Assembly (NCBI GenBank): GCA_964247055.1
Contig: OZ176052.1
Coordinates: 9,114,001-9,178,000 of the forward strand
DNA: 64,000 nt
From: Paragordius varius
Taxonomy: Eukaryota; Nematomorpha
Direction of reading: 5' to 3'
The translations under genes were made by a program, and so were the position numbers. The notes below the pieces were generated by a model, which saw only the letters and a program-made list of their open reading frames with translations, was not told where the DNA came from and made no database searches. Positions within the stretch are counted from its first letter, which is position 1. Each line of letters begins with the position of its first letter. Of the stretch, positions 36,237 through 49,031 are shown piece after piece.

Positions 36237-37226
36237 ATGGATTCCTCCGATGAATATTGTTACGGCGATCAGAAAATTAGAAGAAAACGAAAAAGAATAA
36301 CGTCCGAATTAAGGATATCTAAAAAAAATCACAACATCCAAAATCAGTACCCATGTTTGAATAGCGAAAAAAATAGTCTAAGTTTAATATACCTAAAATT
36401 TAGAGCAAATAATGGTAAACATTCCAAAATCTGATTATTTACGGCTTTTTTATAGTAATCATTATGAACTCAAAATGTTTAATAAGATATTTTCCTCGCA
36501 AACCTTTGTGAAACAACGGAATTATGAGCAAGATTTTGAGGGGTCAAAGTTACTGAATAGCGTGCCCATAAACTCTTTTCAAACGTTGGATATAATCGAT
36601 AAAGATTTCTCATCTAATGTAATTGCAGAAGACGATATATTTCGAATGACAAATAACTTTAAAGATATTTGTTCCGATTCTGAAATAATTCCTTTCCGTA
36701 AAAAATGTATTGATGTTCATATGAAAACAACCTCTCTTAAAAAAGGTTTGATTTTATTTATTGTTTCTAACAGAAATCAAGAAAGAATTTGTTAATTCTC
36801 CCACAAATGTATATGAAATATTAAAACATACAAAATATCCTCAAACGACCAAACACATATCGCATTCTCAACCTCCGTTGATTAGGTATTCTTTTAATAA
36901 CAAACATTAAGGTCTCCGTTTATAAATAGCGTACCAAAAGTGCATGGTGTAAATGTTATGCGTCAAAAAACAATTAACGCTCCTAAGTTTTGGTTGAATT
37001 GTCAAAAACTTGGATTTTTGCAAGAGTTTATGGCTCAAATAAAAACGCTGTTTTTGGAATTGCAGGAACGAATAATCTTTCTTGCAAAAAAGGATTGTGT
37101 GGATGTAAAAGGTTCATATATTATTCTATCAATGAAGGATATTTTTATAAAACAATTTTTTAATTATTTTAGGAAATACCCATTGAAATTGTTTGGCATC
37201 CTTTTTTTTATTGGGGTTTTAACTAA
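36237..37226 (+). CDS. Unrecognised protein, five exons with tiny introns
   Basis: I do not recognise this gene. Exons 36237-36381, 36404-36745, 36774-36885, 36912-37104 and 37173-37226 splice in frame through introns of 22, 28, 26 and 68 nt, which is strong evidence of a real gene. The product is about 280 residues. It starts with a basic stretch (QKIRRKRKRITSEL, a possible nuclear localisation signal), has a Ser/Asn-rich acidic middle, then a helical segment (PKFWLNCQKLGFLQEFMAQI through LFLELQERIIFLAKKD) and a short aromatic end (EIPIEIVWHPFFYWGFN). No signal peptide or membrane span. It shares a 47-bp divergent region with ClC-7, so the two may be co-expressed. A nuclear role is only a guess. 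Confidence 0.65.
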
Positions 37227-37878
37227 TTAGGCATGATAGCTAAAAGAATAACGGAGAATTCGTTTATATTATATTTTGCATTTTATTATTAATCACTAAA
37301 AATGTAAGCAAAAAATATATAGTATGCATCAAATTACGGTGTCGCAAAAGTTTTAAGTATTTTTTATAACCATTTGTATATATTAATATCAAAATTAGGT
37401 AGAACCTGTTAAAAGTTTGACCTTTAAGCTTTTATATAAACACTTTTGTAATTTAAACGCTAAAAGCCTGCCCAAAAAATTTGATATGATAAATTTTGTG
37501 TTTATCCTAAAAGCGTTTTAATTGCAATTTAATTGAAAAGTAGCGACCAGAATTTTATAGATGGGTTATTAGTACGTATTTATTAAACCGTGCATTTTAA
37601 AAACTTATCAAAGTTTGTTGTTGTTGGTTTAAGAAATAACCATAAACAATATTAATTATGGAAAAGGTACGTTTCCTTTTATTTTAATTTTTTATAATTT
37701 TTATGTATATAATGGCAAATAAAGAAAAAAAATGGATACTTATAGTTAACGTTACTCTCTGACAATTGTTACAATTATTATATAAAAGGGTTTTCTTCAT
37801 ACTGTCTTGGCCAATTTTAATGATTTAAAGTAAACAACAGATCCAAATTCCCATATGTATTTTGTTATTAATTAAGAC
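37227..37878. other. Intergenic DNA, possibly with a 5' untranslated exon
   Basis: No protein domain is seen. At about 37,659 the sequence atggaaaag is followed by a good donor (gtacgt). An acceptor lies just before the ATG of the next gene at 37,879. Joining them in the ATG frame gives a stop, so this is more likely a 5' untranslated exon than coding. Confidence 0.35.
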
Positions 37879-38165
37879 ATGACAAAGTTTGCTACGATTG
37901 CAAACAATTTTGGCTTACTTGCAACATGGAAAACGAAAATTGATAACCATTATGCCACCATAAATCATGAAAGGTTCAATTTGGAGAGGGAAATTAGAGG
38001 TTCCTTTATATTCATTTCTTTTAATCAATATAAAAAATTTAAAATATAATCGCATTTAATTATTATTGTTGTTTAGATCTGGAGCTCAAATTAAAAGATC
38101 GCCTAGAAAGAGTGCGTAACTTGGAAACGAAATCCAAATATTGTACGGAAATACTAGAAAAATAG
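37879..38165 (+). CDS. Small coiled-coil protein, unrecognised
   Basis: Two exons, 37879-37999 and 38077-38165, join in phase (G|AT) across a 77-nt intron. They give a 69-residue protein starting MTKFATIANNFGLL. From residue about 20 it is a charged heptad-like helix (NHERFNLEREIRDLELKLKD, RLERVRNLETKS) predicted to form a coiled coil. There is no signal peptide. I cannot assign a family; small axonemal, kinetochore or complex-scaffold subunits look like this. It ends 112 bp from the convergent CPSF3 stop. Confidence 0.5.
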
Positions 38166-38277
38166 GATGGAAAAAATATTTTTTGAATTGTATAATAACG
38201 CATATAACACGTTATCTAGTCATAAATTTATATATTTATTTACATAATTCATATATATAATAATGTTATAACATATA

Positions 38278-41200
38278 TTACAACATTGAATAATATCCTT
38301 CCAACATTTGTTTAGCAGTGTTTTTAACGTCTTCATTTTCACATTGTATATTCTAGATATGAAAAGTATATTATTATATATGTATTTAATATTTTCCTAA
38401 CAAAAATAAAATAATAGTTTGTAAATATTTTATCCGAATTGGATATTACAATTTATATTATATATTAAACCAAAACCATTTATTTTCAACCGTTTTTTCC
38501 ATTCAAGTCATAAAGGTATATGGTTAACAGAGAAAGGAATAATAAACTTTTATTAAGTTATTTATTGATCTAAAAAGTAAACCAAAACCCGATAAACTTG
38601 ACCAAATAAACAATAAAATTAAAACTTCAAACAGTTTCAAATTATTTAACTATAACCCTTTTTAAAATGTCATACAAAAAATCTAATCAATTTCATCAAA
38701 AAAAAGTTTACTTCAGGATTAGATAAATCAATGAATAAAATGTCATCGTCCACATTGACTCGTACAAAACCTTGCATTATTTTTTCTTCTCCGCCTTTTT
38801 CATCGCTATTAGAAGGGGAGAGGGGTGGTGAAGAGCCATTTATATCATTATTGCGAGGGGATTTTATATTAGTACTATTTTGGTTTAATACAAGTTTATC
38901 ATAATCAAATGGGTATTGTATGTTGGTGTCCCCGAACGTATTTGATAATAAGGTATGAAGAATCTATAAACACCGGAAAAAAAAATAAAACTTATCAAAT
39001 TTAACTTAATTAAAGTGGACTTGCCTCATAATCATCCGGAAAATAATAACTAACTATCGAAACCATAACCCATATTATAAAAATTAAAAAGCCTTTTGTT
39101 TAAATTTTATTAATATAATATTTTCATAGTTTTGGCTCATTGTTATGGTTTTATATCCATAATTGTCGAAAAATGAAATTCAACAGGTTTTATCTTAAAC
39201 ATTAGGTCCTTATTAAAATAATTGATTTTAATTAGTAATGAGTTAATTTCTTTATGAGAGCTGTTTTGAAAAAGCTCATTACTGTGTTATATAGAAACCT
39301 TTATGAAAGCTATTTGGCGATCCTTTGGATTATTTTGATTTATGTCTTGTTCATCGGATTCTTGTTTAATTATCAATTTTATATCTTTGTCCAGAAACCA
39401 TTGTTCATCTATAAATATTTATTGTTTGTGAAAATAAGTTTAAAAAAATATTTTTATCTAAACTATTATTTTATCCCATATAAATTGTAAAAAATTACTT
39501 TTAAGAGAATCACCTTCACGCATTATACAAGTTGTTAATATGTCTGCAAATAAATCATTTTGTACGCTTGATTCCCACTAACAATATATTCATAACTTAC
39601 ATTTAGAAATGGATCAATTAATCGATTATCATTGTATAAGATACCTCTAATACTATCAATTCATAATTTTTCTCCAAACTCAGTAAAATGTTTCCATCAA
39701 AAAGCCTAACAGCAAATTTATCATCCTTGATTTGTTCCAACTGCCCATCCTAAAATTAAATGAAATCATAATAATTTTAATAAATCGCATACTAAGGTGT
39801 CTGTATATTTGAAATTTTTTATTTATAATAATGCATTATACTGCTTAAATTTATATTTTTAAAACAATATAAAATTTCTCGCAAACAATATATTATAAAA
39901 TTATGACACGGTAAAATTTTTTATTAAAGTTTGCAATGTCTATAAGAATAAGGTCTCAATGGTATACATAAAACTCAAACCTTTTGCTATATAAACACTT
40001 AATGTTCTCATTCATACAAATAATTAACAATACAGACAGAGTGCTGATCCATATAATACCTGTCAATTCAAAACCATTCAAACACCCATAAGCTATCTTT
40101 ACTATGATTGGATGTTAACTATATATAGATTGATACAATATATAATCGTGATATACTGTTAACCAAAACACAAATTCTGGAAATCGTAAAGCTTTCTAAC
40201 AAAACTCTAAAAAAAGTCCATGTAACTGATTATACTACATTAGGTTATTTGTAGATTTTCCAAGTATAAATCCCAACTCATAAGGATCACACACATTTAT
40301 TATTTGACAAAATAAGATTCAAAATTGATGTTGGAGAAGGTTTTGATTATCATGTATGCCGATGACCTTTACAATTCATACCTATTAATAAATAATAGGT
40401 TAAAAAGGGTAAAACAGATTTTTAGCTTTTGAGGTAGATATAACGTTTATTTAGGACAGAAGATAATAATAAAGTTGTCGAAATTTGGGGGCTTTGTTAA
40501 GTTCTGGCGGTAGTACAAAGACGACATGTAAGTGTAGAAATGTAGTTTAAATTGGAGAAAATTAAATGTGATTGATGACATGAATGCTAAGTTTACGAAA
40601 GATTATATTCATAGTAACAAACTTGGGCGCAAAAAATCCATAAACTGTTGCAATAGCTGACATAAGGATATTAGATTAATGAAATCACGAGAAAAGATAG
40701 AGTCAAAAACAAATATATAAGAGGCAGTTTAAAAGTCATTGTTTAAATAATAAAATCATGGCAAATGAGATGGTTTGTGTATATAGAGATGAGAAGATGA
40801 AGAAAAATAAATTAAGATAATATAACAAAGAAAGAATTTAAGAAAATGGTGTCAAGGAAAGAAGATTGTCTAAATAGAGAGTTTTGGAGATCAAATTTGA
40901 GGACATGGTCACTCGTATAACATGAGTAAGGACGGCATAAAAGAATAGGGCCAGAAATAAATAGGTAAATTAAGTAAAATGATTTAAATGAATGATGTTT
41001 TATAAAAAAGATATATTTTATTCCTATTAAATAATATTTTTCAAATTATTTTTGTTAAATGGTTGCAAAATACAATAAGTTACCTTGAGGCAATTAGGGC
41101 ATCGTTTTAAAATGTGCTTTAATTTGATGATTGAGCCATTGTAAGGGATAGTCATTTTTTGAGTTACGGTATTAACATTTAGACCAGTGTATGCTAACAT

Positions 41201-44200
41201 AAATTATTAATATATGAATTACAAAATAAAATCTAAATTATTAAATATTTGTATGGGCATCAATCATGCATTTTTTTAAAAAAAAATTTAAATCAGTTGT
41301 CATACTACAAAACATACTTCTCCGTATTATATTTTTTCAAAAAATGGATATATAATAAAATGCGTAAATACTATGTAAATCATTTGGATGGACTATGTGA
41401 TAGTTAAAATTTCGTTTTACTAAAATCCCAGATATTTTTTGACCAGGTTTCGGTTTTTCTTTTGCTAAAGTGCCAACAACCTTACAATAAAAAAAATATT
41501 AAAAATATTTAACATTAATATTAATAAAAGATAGAATAAGAGATAAAAGTGAAGCACCATATTAAAAAAATAATTAGAAAAACAATTTCATAGCATTTTA
41601 ATCGGAAAAAAAACCTTAGCAATTTTTTCGGCCCTAAAATATAGTTCAACGGCTTGTGTATTTCGAGGATTAAATATCTCAATATTATTATTTGGATCAT
41701 CTTCATACTCACGAATTAGGGCAGCTTTTAAGCGGTACATTTCATTCTGTTCTCCGTGAACCAAAACCTATTTGCCCGAAACGTAAAAATAATAGAAAAG
41801 GTTCGTTTATGCAAACTATTTTTGTGAGTTAAATTCTTTTTGTTAATAAAATGATTTTTTGGTTGCATTAATGATAAAATTATTTTTTTATAAAAAAATT
41901 ATTTAATAAGCATGTTTACATGCACATTTTTTAATTTGAAAATTTCATATCTCGGGAAAAAAATTTCGTCTTTTTGCAAATACTTAAAAAAATAAATTAC
42001 GGGAAAACTTATCATTTTAATATGGTATAATAAGCATAATTAAAATAAGTAAATAAGAAAACATTACCACATAAGCAGGTTTAAGGAGTCTAACAAATTC
42101 ACTAGTTTGCTTGTAATCGGTGTGAGCCGAAAACGAAATGTAATCTACGGAACATCGCAATGGTAGTTTTTGGCCATTTAATGCCGTTATCTCATCAGGT
42201 TCTGATAAAATTGACTAAATGCAAATTGGAGACCATAAAAAATTAAAAGAAGGGAAATCCCAAAAACTATTCAAGACGTCCACTTAACACAAGTATATTA
42301 AAAGTCAATCACATTTTTAAATCAATTTTTCATTATAAATCATGTATTTAAGATTGTGAAATACGGGGGATCTAAAATCTATGTGCAATAAAAAAATCCA
42401 AATACTACCTAAAAACTTCCATTTATATAAACGAAGAAAATGGAATGGATTAACACGGCTTGATAATTAATTAAACATTAAATTACATTTTTAAAGCATT
42501 ACTTTAATAATCAAAACATAAATAAAATTTTAAAGATATCACTTTGGCAAGAGTCCCTTCCACGCAATATCCAGCTACCAAAGTCCCATTCCTAAAAAAT
42601 GAAAATAATTTTACAGTCAAAATCAAGAAATTGAATAAGATTTATATTAATTTAATTAAAATTGAATTTCAACCACTACTTTGGATCAGAACACCATCGC
42701 TCAAATAAATCGCGGGATATCCCATTTTGAAGCATTCCAGGGCTGGCTAAAACGACACACGGACCTAAATCTTGAAAATGATCAAGATTCTACAATTAAA
42801 ATAAATTATATAATGGACAATTTGGGTGAATTTGACTTAAACAGCTCTTTGTAAAAATTACAAAAATATAAAATTTCGTATTCATGCAAGTTCAAAAGCG
42901 ATATTTAATCCTATTAAACGATTATCATAAGAGATCTATTATTAGTTTTGCTTGATAATTGGTTAATAATTGACAAATAAGTAAATATGTAATAAATTGA
43001 ATGATTTAAATTAAAGATCCGACATATAAAATTAGAAAATATCCATATGGTAAATGCCAGCAAAAATAATTAAGCAAGAGTATACCTTGAGATACGTAAT
43101 GTGTTTAAAAGCAAATGGGTTATCTCGAGGCGAACGAGCTATCTGTTTTCGTATTTTTTCATTCATTGAACTTACATAGGTTTGAAAAATTGTCATGCAT
43201 TTTTTGGCCAATGTTGAAGCATAATAAATGGGAACATCGTGTAATTCCGGATGCTTTTGCCAATATTCATCTTTGATATTGAATCATAGATATTAAAAAA
43301 TAATAATAAAAAATAAAGATAGATACCGATCAAATAAACATCAAAAATCGCAAATATTTTATTACCAATCATTTTTTGTAAGCTAGCAATTTAATGTAAA
43401 TTCAAACTTTGATTTTACTAAAATATTTGACCAAGAAATCGTAGTTAAAAGGTCTAAAATACCAAGAATTAACATTAACTCTTGTGCCCTGCCCAAAGCA
43501 AACACGGGAATCAAACAACGGCCCCCTCGATTATAAGTAATGTCATAAATGAGTGAAGTAAAACGTTTTTCGCGTTCTTCAATATCTTCATGGATGTGAG
43601 TGCCATACGTTGATTCCTTAAAATATACAAGTTAAAGAGGCAAAAATACAAAATAATAGCAAAAATTCGTTATTTTTTACAATAAAAATTTTCGTAGAAA
43701 AGATGTAAAAGGTAAATTTAATAAATATATATGGAATAAACATAATAATACATGTTAAATGGATATATATATATATATATATATATATAATCGCTTCATA
43801 AATATAAAAAACACATTTTAATAAGATATAATTGGCAGAGTGTAATTACATTTATTGATTGATAAACCATAAAAACTATCTAATTTTTAGCATCGAATAT
43901 AATAATTATGAATATTTAAAATTTCAACGTTTAAAAACTATAAAAGGCATTTTAAAAATATATACCGTAATTAGGATATCAGGTCGCGTTGGGGGAATTT
44001 CAGCAGCCATCAAATGTCTATCGTCAACGCGTGAAAAATCTCCCGTATATAAAAGCTGTAAATAATAGTCAAAATTAACAAATATAAATTTTAATTTGTT
44101 CTAATATTATATGATGTAATGTGGAAGATCTGATACTTAAAATAGCTAAGTCTAGTAAATGAATTTTTATACCAACATTAAATTACACTTTGGGTATGGT

Positions 44201-45418
44201 TTTTTAAAAGGATTAAGAATTAACTGATCCTGCTAGCAAAAGATATAATTATATAGAAATTGGAGTTATAACCATAAATGCAAAATATATATGTTGTGTC
44301 AAAAAAATAAACCGTTTAAATTAAAATTAATTGATATATCATTTACAATTCAAATTCACCCTTGAAAAATTCAAATTCACCCTAAAAAAATTTATGTGTT
44401 TTTTAAGATTAAAAATTACCGATATTTTTTATATTTTTAAAAAATGAAATCACGTTTAAAATCATTATGATCTGAAAATATAATAACCTATGCCATAAGA
44501 ATATATTTCTTATTTATAATAAGTTATATTAGCCCGAAAACACATATTTATTTTAGGGTGTATTTGAATAGTTCAAGGGTTAATTTGAATTGTTCAAAGG
44601 TGAATTCGAATTGTACAAGAGCATTTTCGAATTTTAAATACTATAATATATCCAACTATTAATGGAAATTGGATATAATTTTAATATATAATTTCTTTTT
44701 TAACTGTATTTTATATCAATTGTAGTAACATAATAAGCATATGTTTAAGGTGACTATATTTTTAGCGGTCGCAGTTACGGTCATGGATGCATTCATAACT
44801 GGACAAACCCAACGCTAGTTTTATCCAATTTTTTAATTTTTGTATTATGGAACATACCACAAACATAGATAGGTCGGATTAATTCATTTTTATGGAGATA
44901 TCATGAAAATATTTATTGCCATTTAAAAAATTAAAAAAATATATGTTATATATATAAAATGGTTAATATGAATAAAATTAAAATTAAATTCATATATCAT
45001 AAATTATGCCAAAATTTGGTGAAATAAAAAATTTTTTACCTTAACACCAGCTATTTCAATGTGAAACATAGCAGCTCCCAAAACATGACCGGCCATAAAA
45101 GCCTTAAATTTGATGCCATTTATTTCTTTTTCCTGACAATATTTTATATTTAAATATGGGTGTTTATATTATTAATATGTAATTACAAAAAATAAATTAC
45201 AATAAAAGCAAAACCTCGTGAAAGTTTATAGTTTCAATTTTATGGCAACTTTTTTCCAAATCCTCCTCCGTAAAAAGCGTTTGTTCTTGTGAATTGACGC
45301 TAAAATCCAAAAAAATATTTTCATTATAAATTATAACTTATTTTTAGTCTTGATTGGGCTATACTTAAGAACGGAGTAGGGGGTAAGATTGCGTTGAAAA
45401 ATGATGAATTTTATAGGC

Positions 45419-45457
<39 letters not shown>

Positions 45458-47074
45458 AGAAAAACCATAAAAAAATTTGATCAGAAGACTTAATGATATA
45501 AAAAAATGGCTAACTTGCGCTTAATCGTTTTATATTCATAACAATTACTACGAATCAAACCGTTAATATATATATATTAATCATATTAAAGACTGAATTT
45601 AAAAATTGTTCGTAAGTGATTTAAAATCGGTAAATAAAGCAAATTAAACTCGCTCTATATTCAAATAATGAATTGAATCATATCTGCTTCAAACTTTGTA
45701 GGATAAAAATAAATATTACACAATGAGTAATCATCCTACAATCCATTAAAATGAAAATACAGAAAAAAGTGATATACGGGCAAAACGTTAATAAAACAAA
45801 TATTTTATTTCCAAAGACAACCATACTTTTTAAACCTTAATGTCTAAAAAATTATTTAACTAGTGAAAAATATATAATTCGTTGTGTATCCAATGCAATT
45901 TAAAACAATAGTATATATTTAGAAAAAATACTTTTATAAAAGTGTAATAATCTTTTAAAAATAAATTTTGGCTTTATATCATTAGTTTTATCCGTATAAT
46001 TTCAATTTTATTGTAATAAATCATATGTCCATTGTAACGAATATATAATTACGCCCTTACCTAACTCTCACATAATCGGACAAGAGCCATCGGTAAATAG
46101 CTTTGGAAGCATGTGTCATGAAACATCGGCCACGGAATGTCGTTTTTTCCAGAAACCAGGGCAATGCCCCACAATGATCCAAATGGAAATGACTGATGAG
46201 CAGTAAATCAATTTCATCGGCATCAATGAAATCGACAAATGGGAGGGCATCCATGCCCATTAGCCCAGGATGTATACCACAATCAAGCTAAATAATGTAA
46301 ATACAATTAAACTTATTGACAATCCAAATAAGTTATCGACAGATCGATAATACAAGTTTATTATCTGCATGTAGAAAACCCTTTTTGAATCAACTATGAG
46401 GGTTGCAAAATATATTAAATTTTTGGGAAGCTATTTTCAATAAATGATTATTACTTAGAAATCTGGGTTTATTTAAAAAATCAAAAAAGTGCATAATGTT
46501 AAGCATCATATAAGTAGTTTAAAGGCGCATTATATTTAAAAAAAGATAATCATGAGGGGGAAAAAAGTATCCTAATGAGATAGCCTCCTGTTTATATCAT
46601 CAAAAAATAGAAATAATTACATATCAATTAAGCCAATTATATTTAAATAATTATTTAAGGCTTTATATTTGTTGGGTCCGATAACTTTTTCTCTTAAACG
46701 TTAAATTATTAAAAATTTAATATTAAAAAACATGTCCAACTTCCCACATCAACTATTATTTATTATTGTGGTAAGAATATAATCGTTTCACATAAGAATA
46801 TTTTAGAAGTCTTATAAAAAATAATTAATATCATTAAAATTAACGAAACTTATTATATTAGGCGAATTTTTAAACCAAAAATGAATTACAATTTTATACA
46901 AAGTAAATAATTACCATAATCTTTTTCCCTTTAAATTCTATCATTATGCATGATCGTCCAACTTCTTGGCCAGCACCACTAAAAATTAAAAAAAAATATT
47001 AACAGTGGCTTTATAATAAATAATTCTTTTTCTTCTTCAGCAAAACTCAAATTTTTAAATTTGGGTTGACTCAT
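38278..47074 (-). CDS. CPSF3: Cleavage and polyadenylation specificity factor 73 kDa subunit
   Basis: The endonuclease that cuts pre-mRNA 3' ends (and histone pre-mRNA), a metallo-beta-lactamase/beta-CASP enzyme. About 16 exons are traceable. The first are 47074-47004, 46978-46915 and 46287-46061; the last begins near 38,350 and ends at 38,278. Landmarks: [18 protein letters not shown], the zinc motif [61 protein letters not shown], beta-[44 protein letters not shown] and [12 protein letters not shown]. The C-terminus is divergent but collinear, with a Ser/Pro/Asn-rich insert, and ends LEGYYSML. All zinc ligands visible are conserved, so the enzyme should be active. The first intron is 25 nt. 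Larger introns contain a LINE remnant, a foldback MITE and AT microsatellites. Confidence 0.95.
40350..40970 (+). mobile_element. Decayed LINE fragment in a CPSF3 intron
   Basis: The plus strand reads [10 protein letters not shown], the catalytic (F/Y)ADD block of a LINE reverse transcriptase, then disrupted polymerase-tail frames with [15 protein letters not shown] and WRKLNVIDD further on. Many stops and frameshifts; no complete domain. It is antisense to CPSF3. Confidence 0.5.
44338..44640. mobile_element. Foldback MITE, second copy of the ttcaaattcaccct family
   Basis: It opens with atatcatttacaattcaaat and repeats caaattcaccct twice. The far side has inverted copies (agggtgtatttgaa, ttcaaaggtgaattcgaatt). 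An acacat stem flanks an AT-rich loop as in the 10,479 copy. It lies in a CPSF3 intron (between about 44,052 and 45,042). More diverged than the first copy. Confidence 0.5.
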
Positions 47075-47085
47075 GGCTTTATTGA
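47075..47085. promoter_or_regulatory. 11-bp space between divergent CPSF3 and BRX1 start codons
   Basis: The CPSF3 ATG ends the minus-strand gene at 47,074 and the first in-frame BRX1 ATG is at 47,086 (a second Met is at 47,101). Either one shared bidirectional promoter drives overlapping transcripts, or leaders are nearly absent. No TATA box is visible. Confidence 0.55.
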
Positions 47086-48489
47086 ATGAATGATATAACC
47101 ATGCCTGAATCAACATCCCCAAAACTACCTAAAAAATGGACAAATCGGCAACGTGTTTTACTCCTTTGTTCGAGGGGTATATCGTTTCAGGGTAGGCATT
47201 TAATGAAAAACTTTTGTAAAATTCTTCCGCATTCCAAAACCGATTCAAAAATGGAAAGAAAGGAATCCTTAATCATGTTAAATGAAGTTAGTTTGTATCT
47301 TTAACTTTTTTCAGATGGCAGAATTAAAAAACTGTCAGAATGTTATGTATATTGAAATTAAAAAAAGACGTGATTTATATCTTTGGATATCTAAAATTCC
47401 AGATGGTCCAACTTGTAAATTTTTGGTTGAAAATTTACATACTATGGAAGAATTAAAATTAGCTGGAAATTGTTTAAAAGGTTCTCGATCTTTACTTTCC
47501 TTTTCCCAGGCATGTCATATTTTTTTATGATAGGAGTTTGATAACTTACCATATTTAAAAGTAATGAAGGCAATTTTTACCGAAATATTTAATGTTCCAA
47601 TGAACCATCCCAAAAGCAAACCATTCATAGATCATGTTATACAATTCACATTTCTAGATAATAAAATTTGGTTCCGTAATTACCAAATTGCGGATTATGA
47701 AAAAATGGATTTAACGGAAATAGGTGACAACAAATTTTTTTTTACTTTTTAGGGCCTCGTTTTGTTTTAAACCCAATTAAAATTTTTCAATCCAGCTTCT
47801 CAGGGGCATCAATATGGGAAAATCCCAAATATATATCACCTAATGTGGTAAAAATAATTTTTATTTCGTACAAATTTTGTAAACAAACTTTTTGATAGAA
47901 ATTTTATATACCAGGGGGTGTGGCGCCCGCGAAATACCTAAACATGGAATTTTTTCACAAAATTATTTATCTGCTTTAATTTATTTTTGATTTGCAATTT
48001 TTCAGAGATATTACATTAAAAAGCTAGATTAAGAAGCGATTTTAGATCTTTCATTGTGGATATGAATAATTTTTCTGTAATAGATATTTTCTAGTAAAAA
48101 TTTTCTTAATCTTATTAAAACACGACTTAACCATCTTACATCTGTAAAAAATTGCGGCACGATACTTTTTTCAATTTGATGGAATTTACTATCTTGAAGC
48201 ATTTGTCCATTATTTTAAACCTGGCATGCAATTAAACATAAAATCTGGTAATTTATAAAGATCTTTGCCAAGAGCTGCAAACATTTTTTACTTGAATCAT
48301 CTTCGCAGGATGTACTGTTAATTATTCATTGTAAATTTAATAAATTGAATGATGTAAATGTTTTAGGAAAAGCAAACATAGGTCTTTTGAATCATCGCAA
48401 TATTATATTAATAAAATTAAGATCTACTCAAAAATAATTATTTTTGCAATATTTATTTTAAAATGGCCTGTGCAAGTCACCCCAATTTT

Positions 48490-48536
<47 letters not shown>

Positions 48537-48980
48537 GTTAAAGTGATAAGTAAATCTTTTACTACCTAATAACCAAGCGTGTGTGCGTGAAATTTTTTCC
48601 GAAAAAAGTATCCCCGGGAAAAAAGGGCCACCCCTGTTATACCCCTTTAAATATATTCGTACTTATTTATATTGATTAAAATTGGTTAATTTTCGTAATT
48701 TAATAATAGGTTTTAGAAAATTATTGAGATATATATAAATCATAAATTATAATTATATTTTTGCAAATTTATAGACTTTTATTTTTAGTAGCCCAAAAAA
48801 CTTATTTGCATTTTATTTGTAATAATCCATTTTGTATAGAAATATCACAGGCTCCGTAAATCTATTTCGGAAAAATATGTGCGAAAACACGAAGCTAAAA
48901 AACAAATTGTGACAAAGAAAATGGAATATGCAAATCCTGCCGTTGATATTTTGGATGATATTGTGGCTGATATAAAATAA
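47086..48980 (+). CDS. BRIX1: Ribosome biogenesis protein BRX1 (Brix domain)
   Basis: A nucleolar factor for 60S ribosomal subunit assembly that binds pre-rRNA through its Brix domain. Exons: 47086-47286, 47315-47509, 47534-47723, 47753-47847 and 48840-48980. Introns are 28, 24 (GC-AG), 29 and 992 nt. Protein landmarks match human BRX1 in order: KKWTNRQRVLLLCSRGISFQ, GRHLMKNFCKILPHSK, KLKLAGNCLKGSR-like ELKLAGNCLKGSRSLLSF, NHPKSKPFIDHV, IWFRNYQIADYE, IGPRFVLNPIKIFQSSFSGA, WENPKYISPNV, then a basic tail KYHRLRKSISEKYVRKHEAK ending ADIK. The C-terminal tail is shorter than in vertebrates. The last intron contains a complete hAT-type element (47,912-48,636). Confidence 0.93.
47912..48636. mobile_element. 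hAT-type element in the BRX1 last intron
   Basis: The ends are CAGGGGGTGTGGCGCCCGC and GGGCCACCCCTG, imperfect inverted repeats. Flanks ttatatac and ttataccc match at 6 of 8 positions. It is about 725 bp with no transposase frame, and includes an (AT)n microsatellite at about 48,491-48,532. Confidence 0.6.
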
Positions 48981-49031
48981 ATAATATTGCCATTTATTCA
49001 TTTATAAATTTATATGTTGTAAAAAAATTAA

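Noticed and set aside
37656-37667. MEK start exon for the coiled-coil gene
   Set aside because: Joining it to the acceptor before 37,879 gives an immediate stop in the ATG frame; it is better read as untranslated.
43770-43795. (AT)n tracts here and at about 45,430 and 48,491
   Set aside because: Plain microsatellites inside introns; no further structure.
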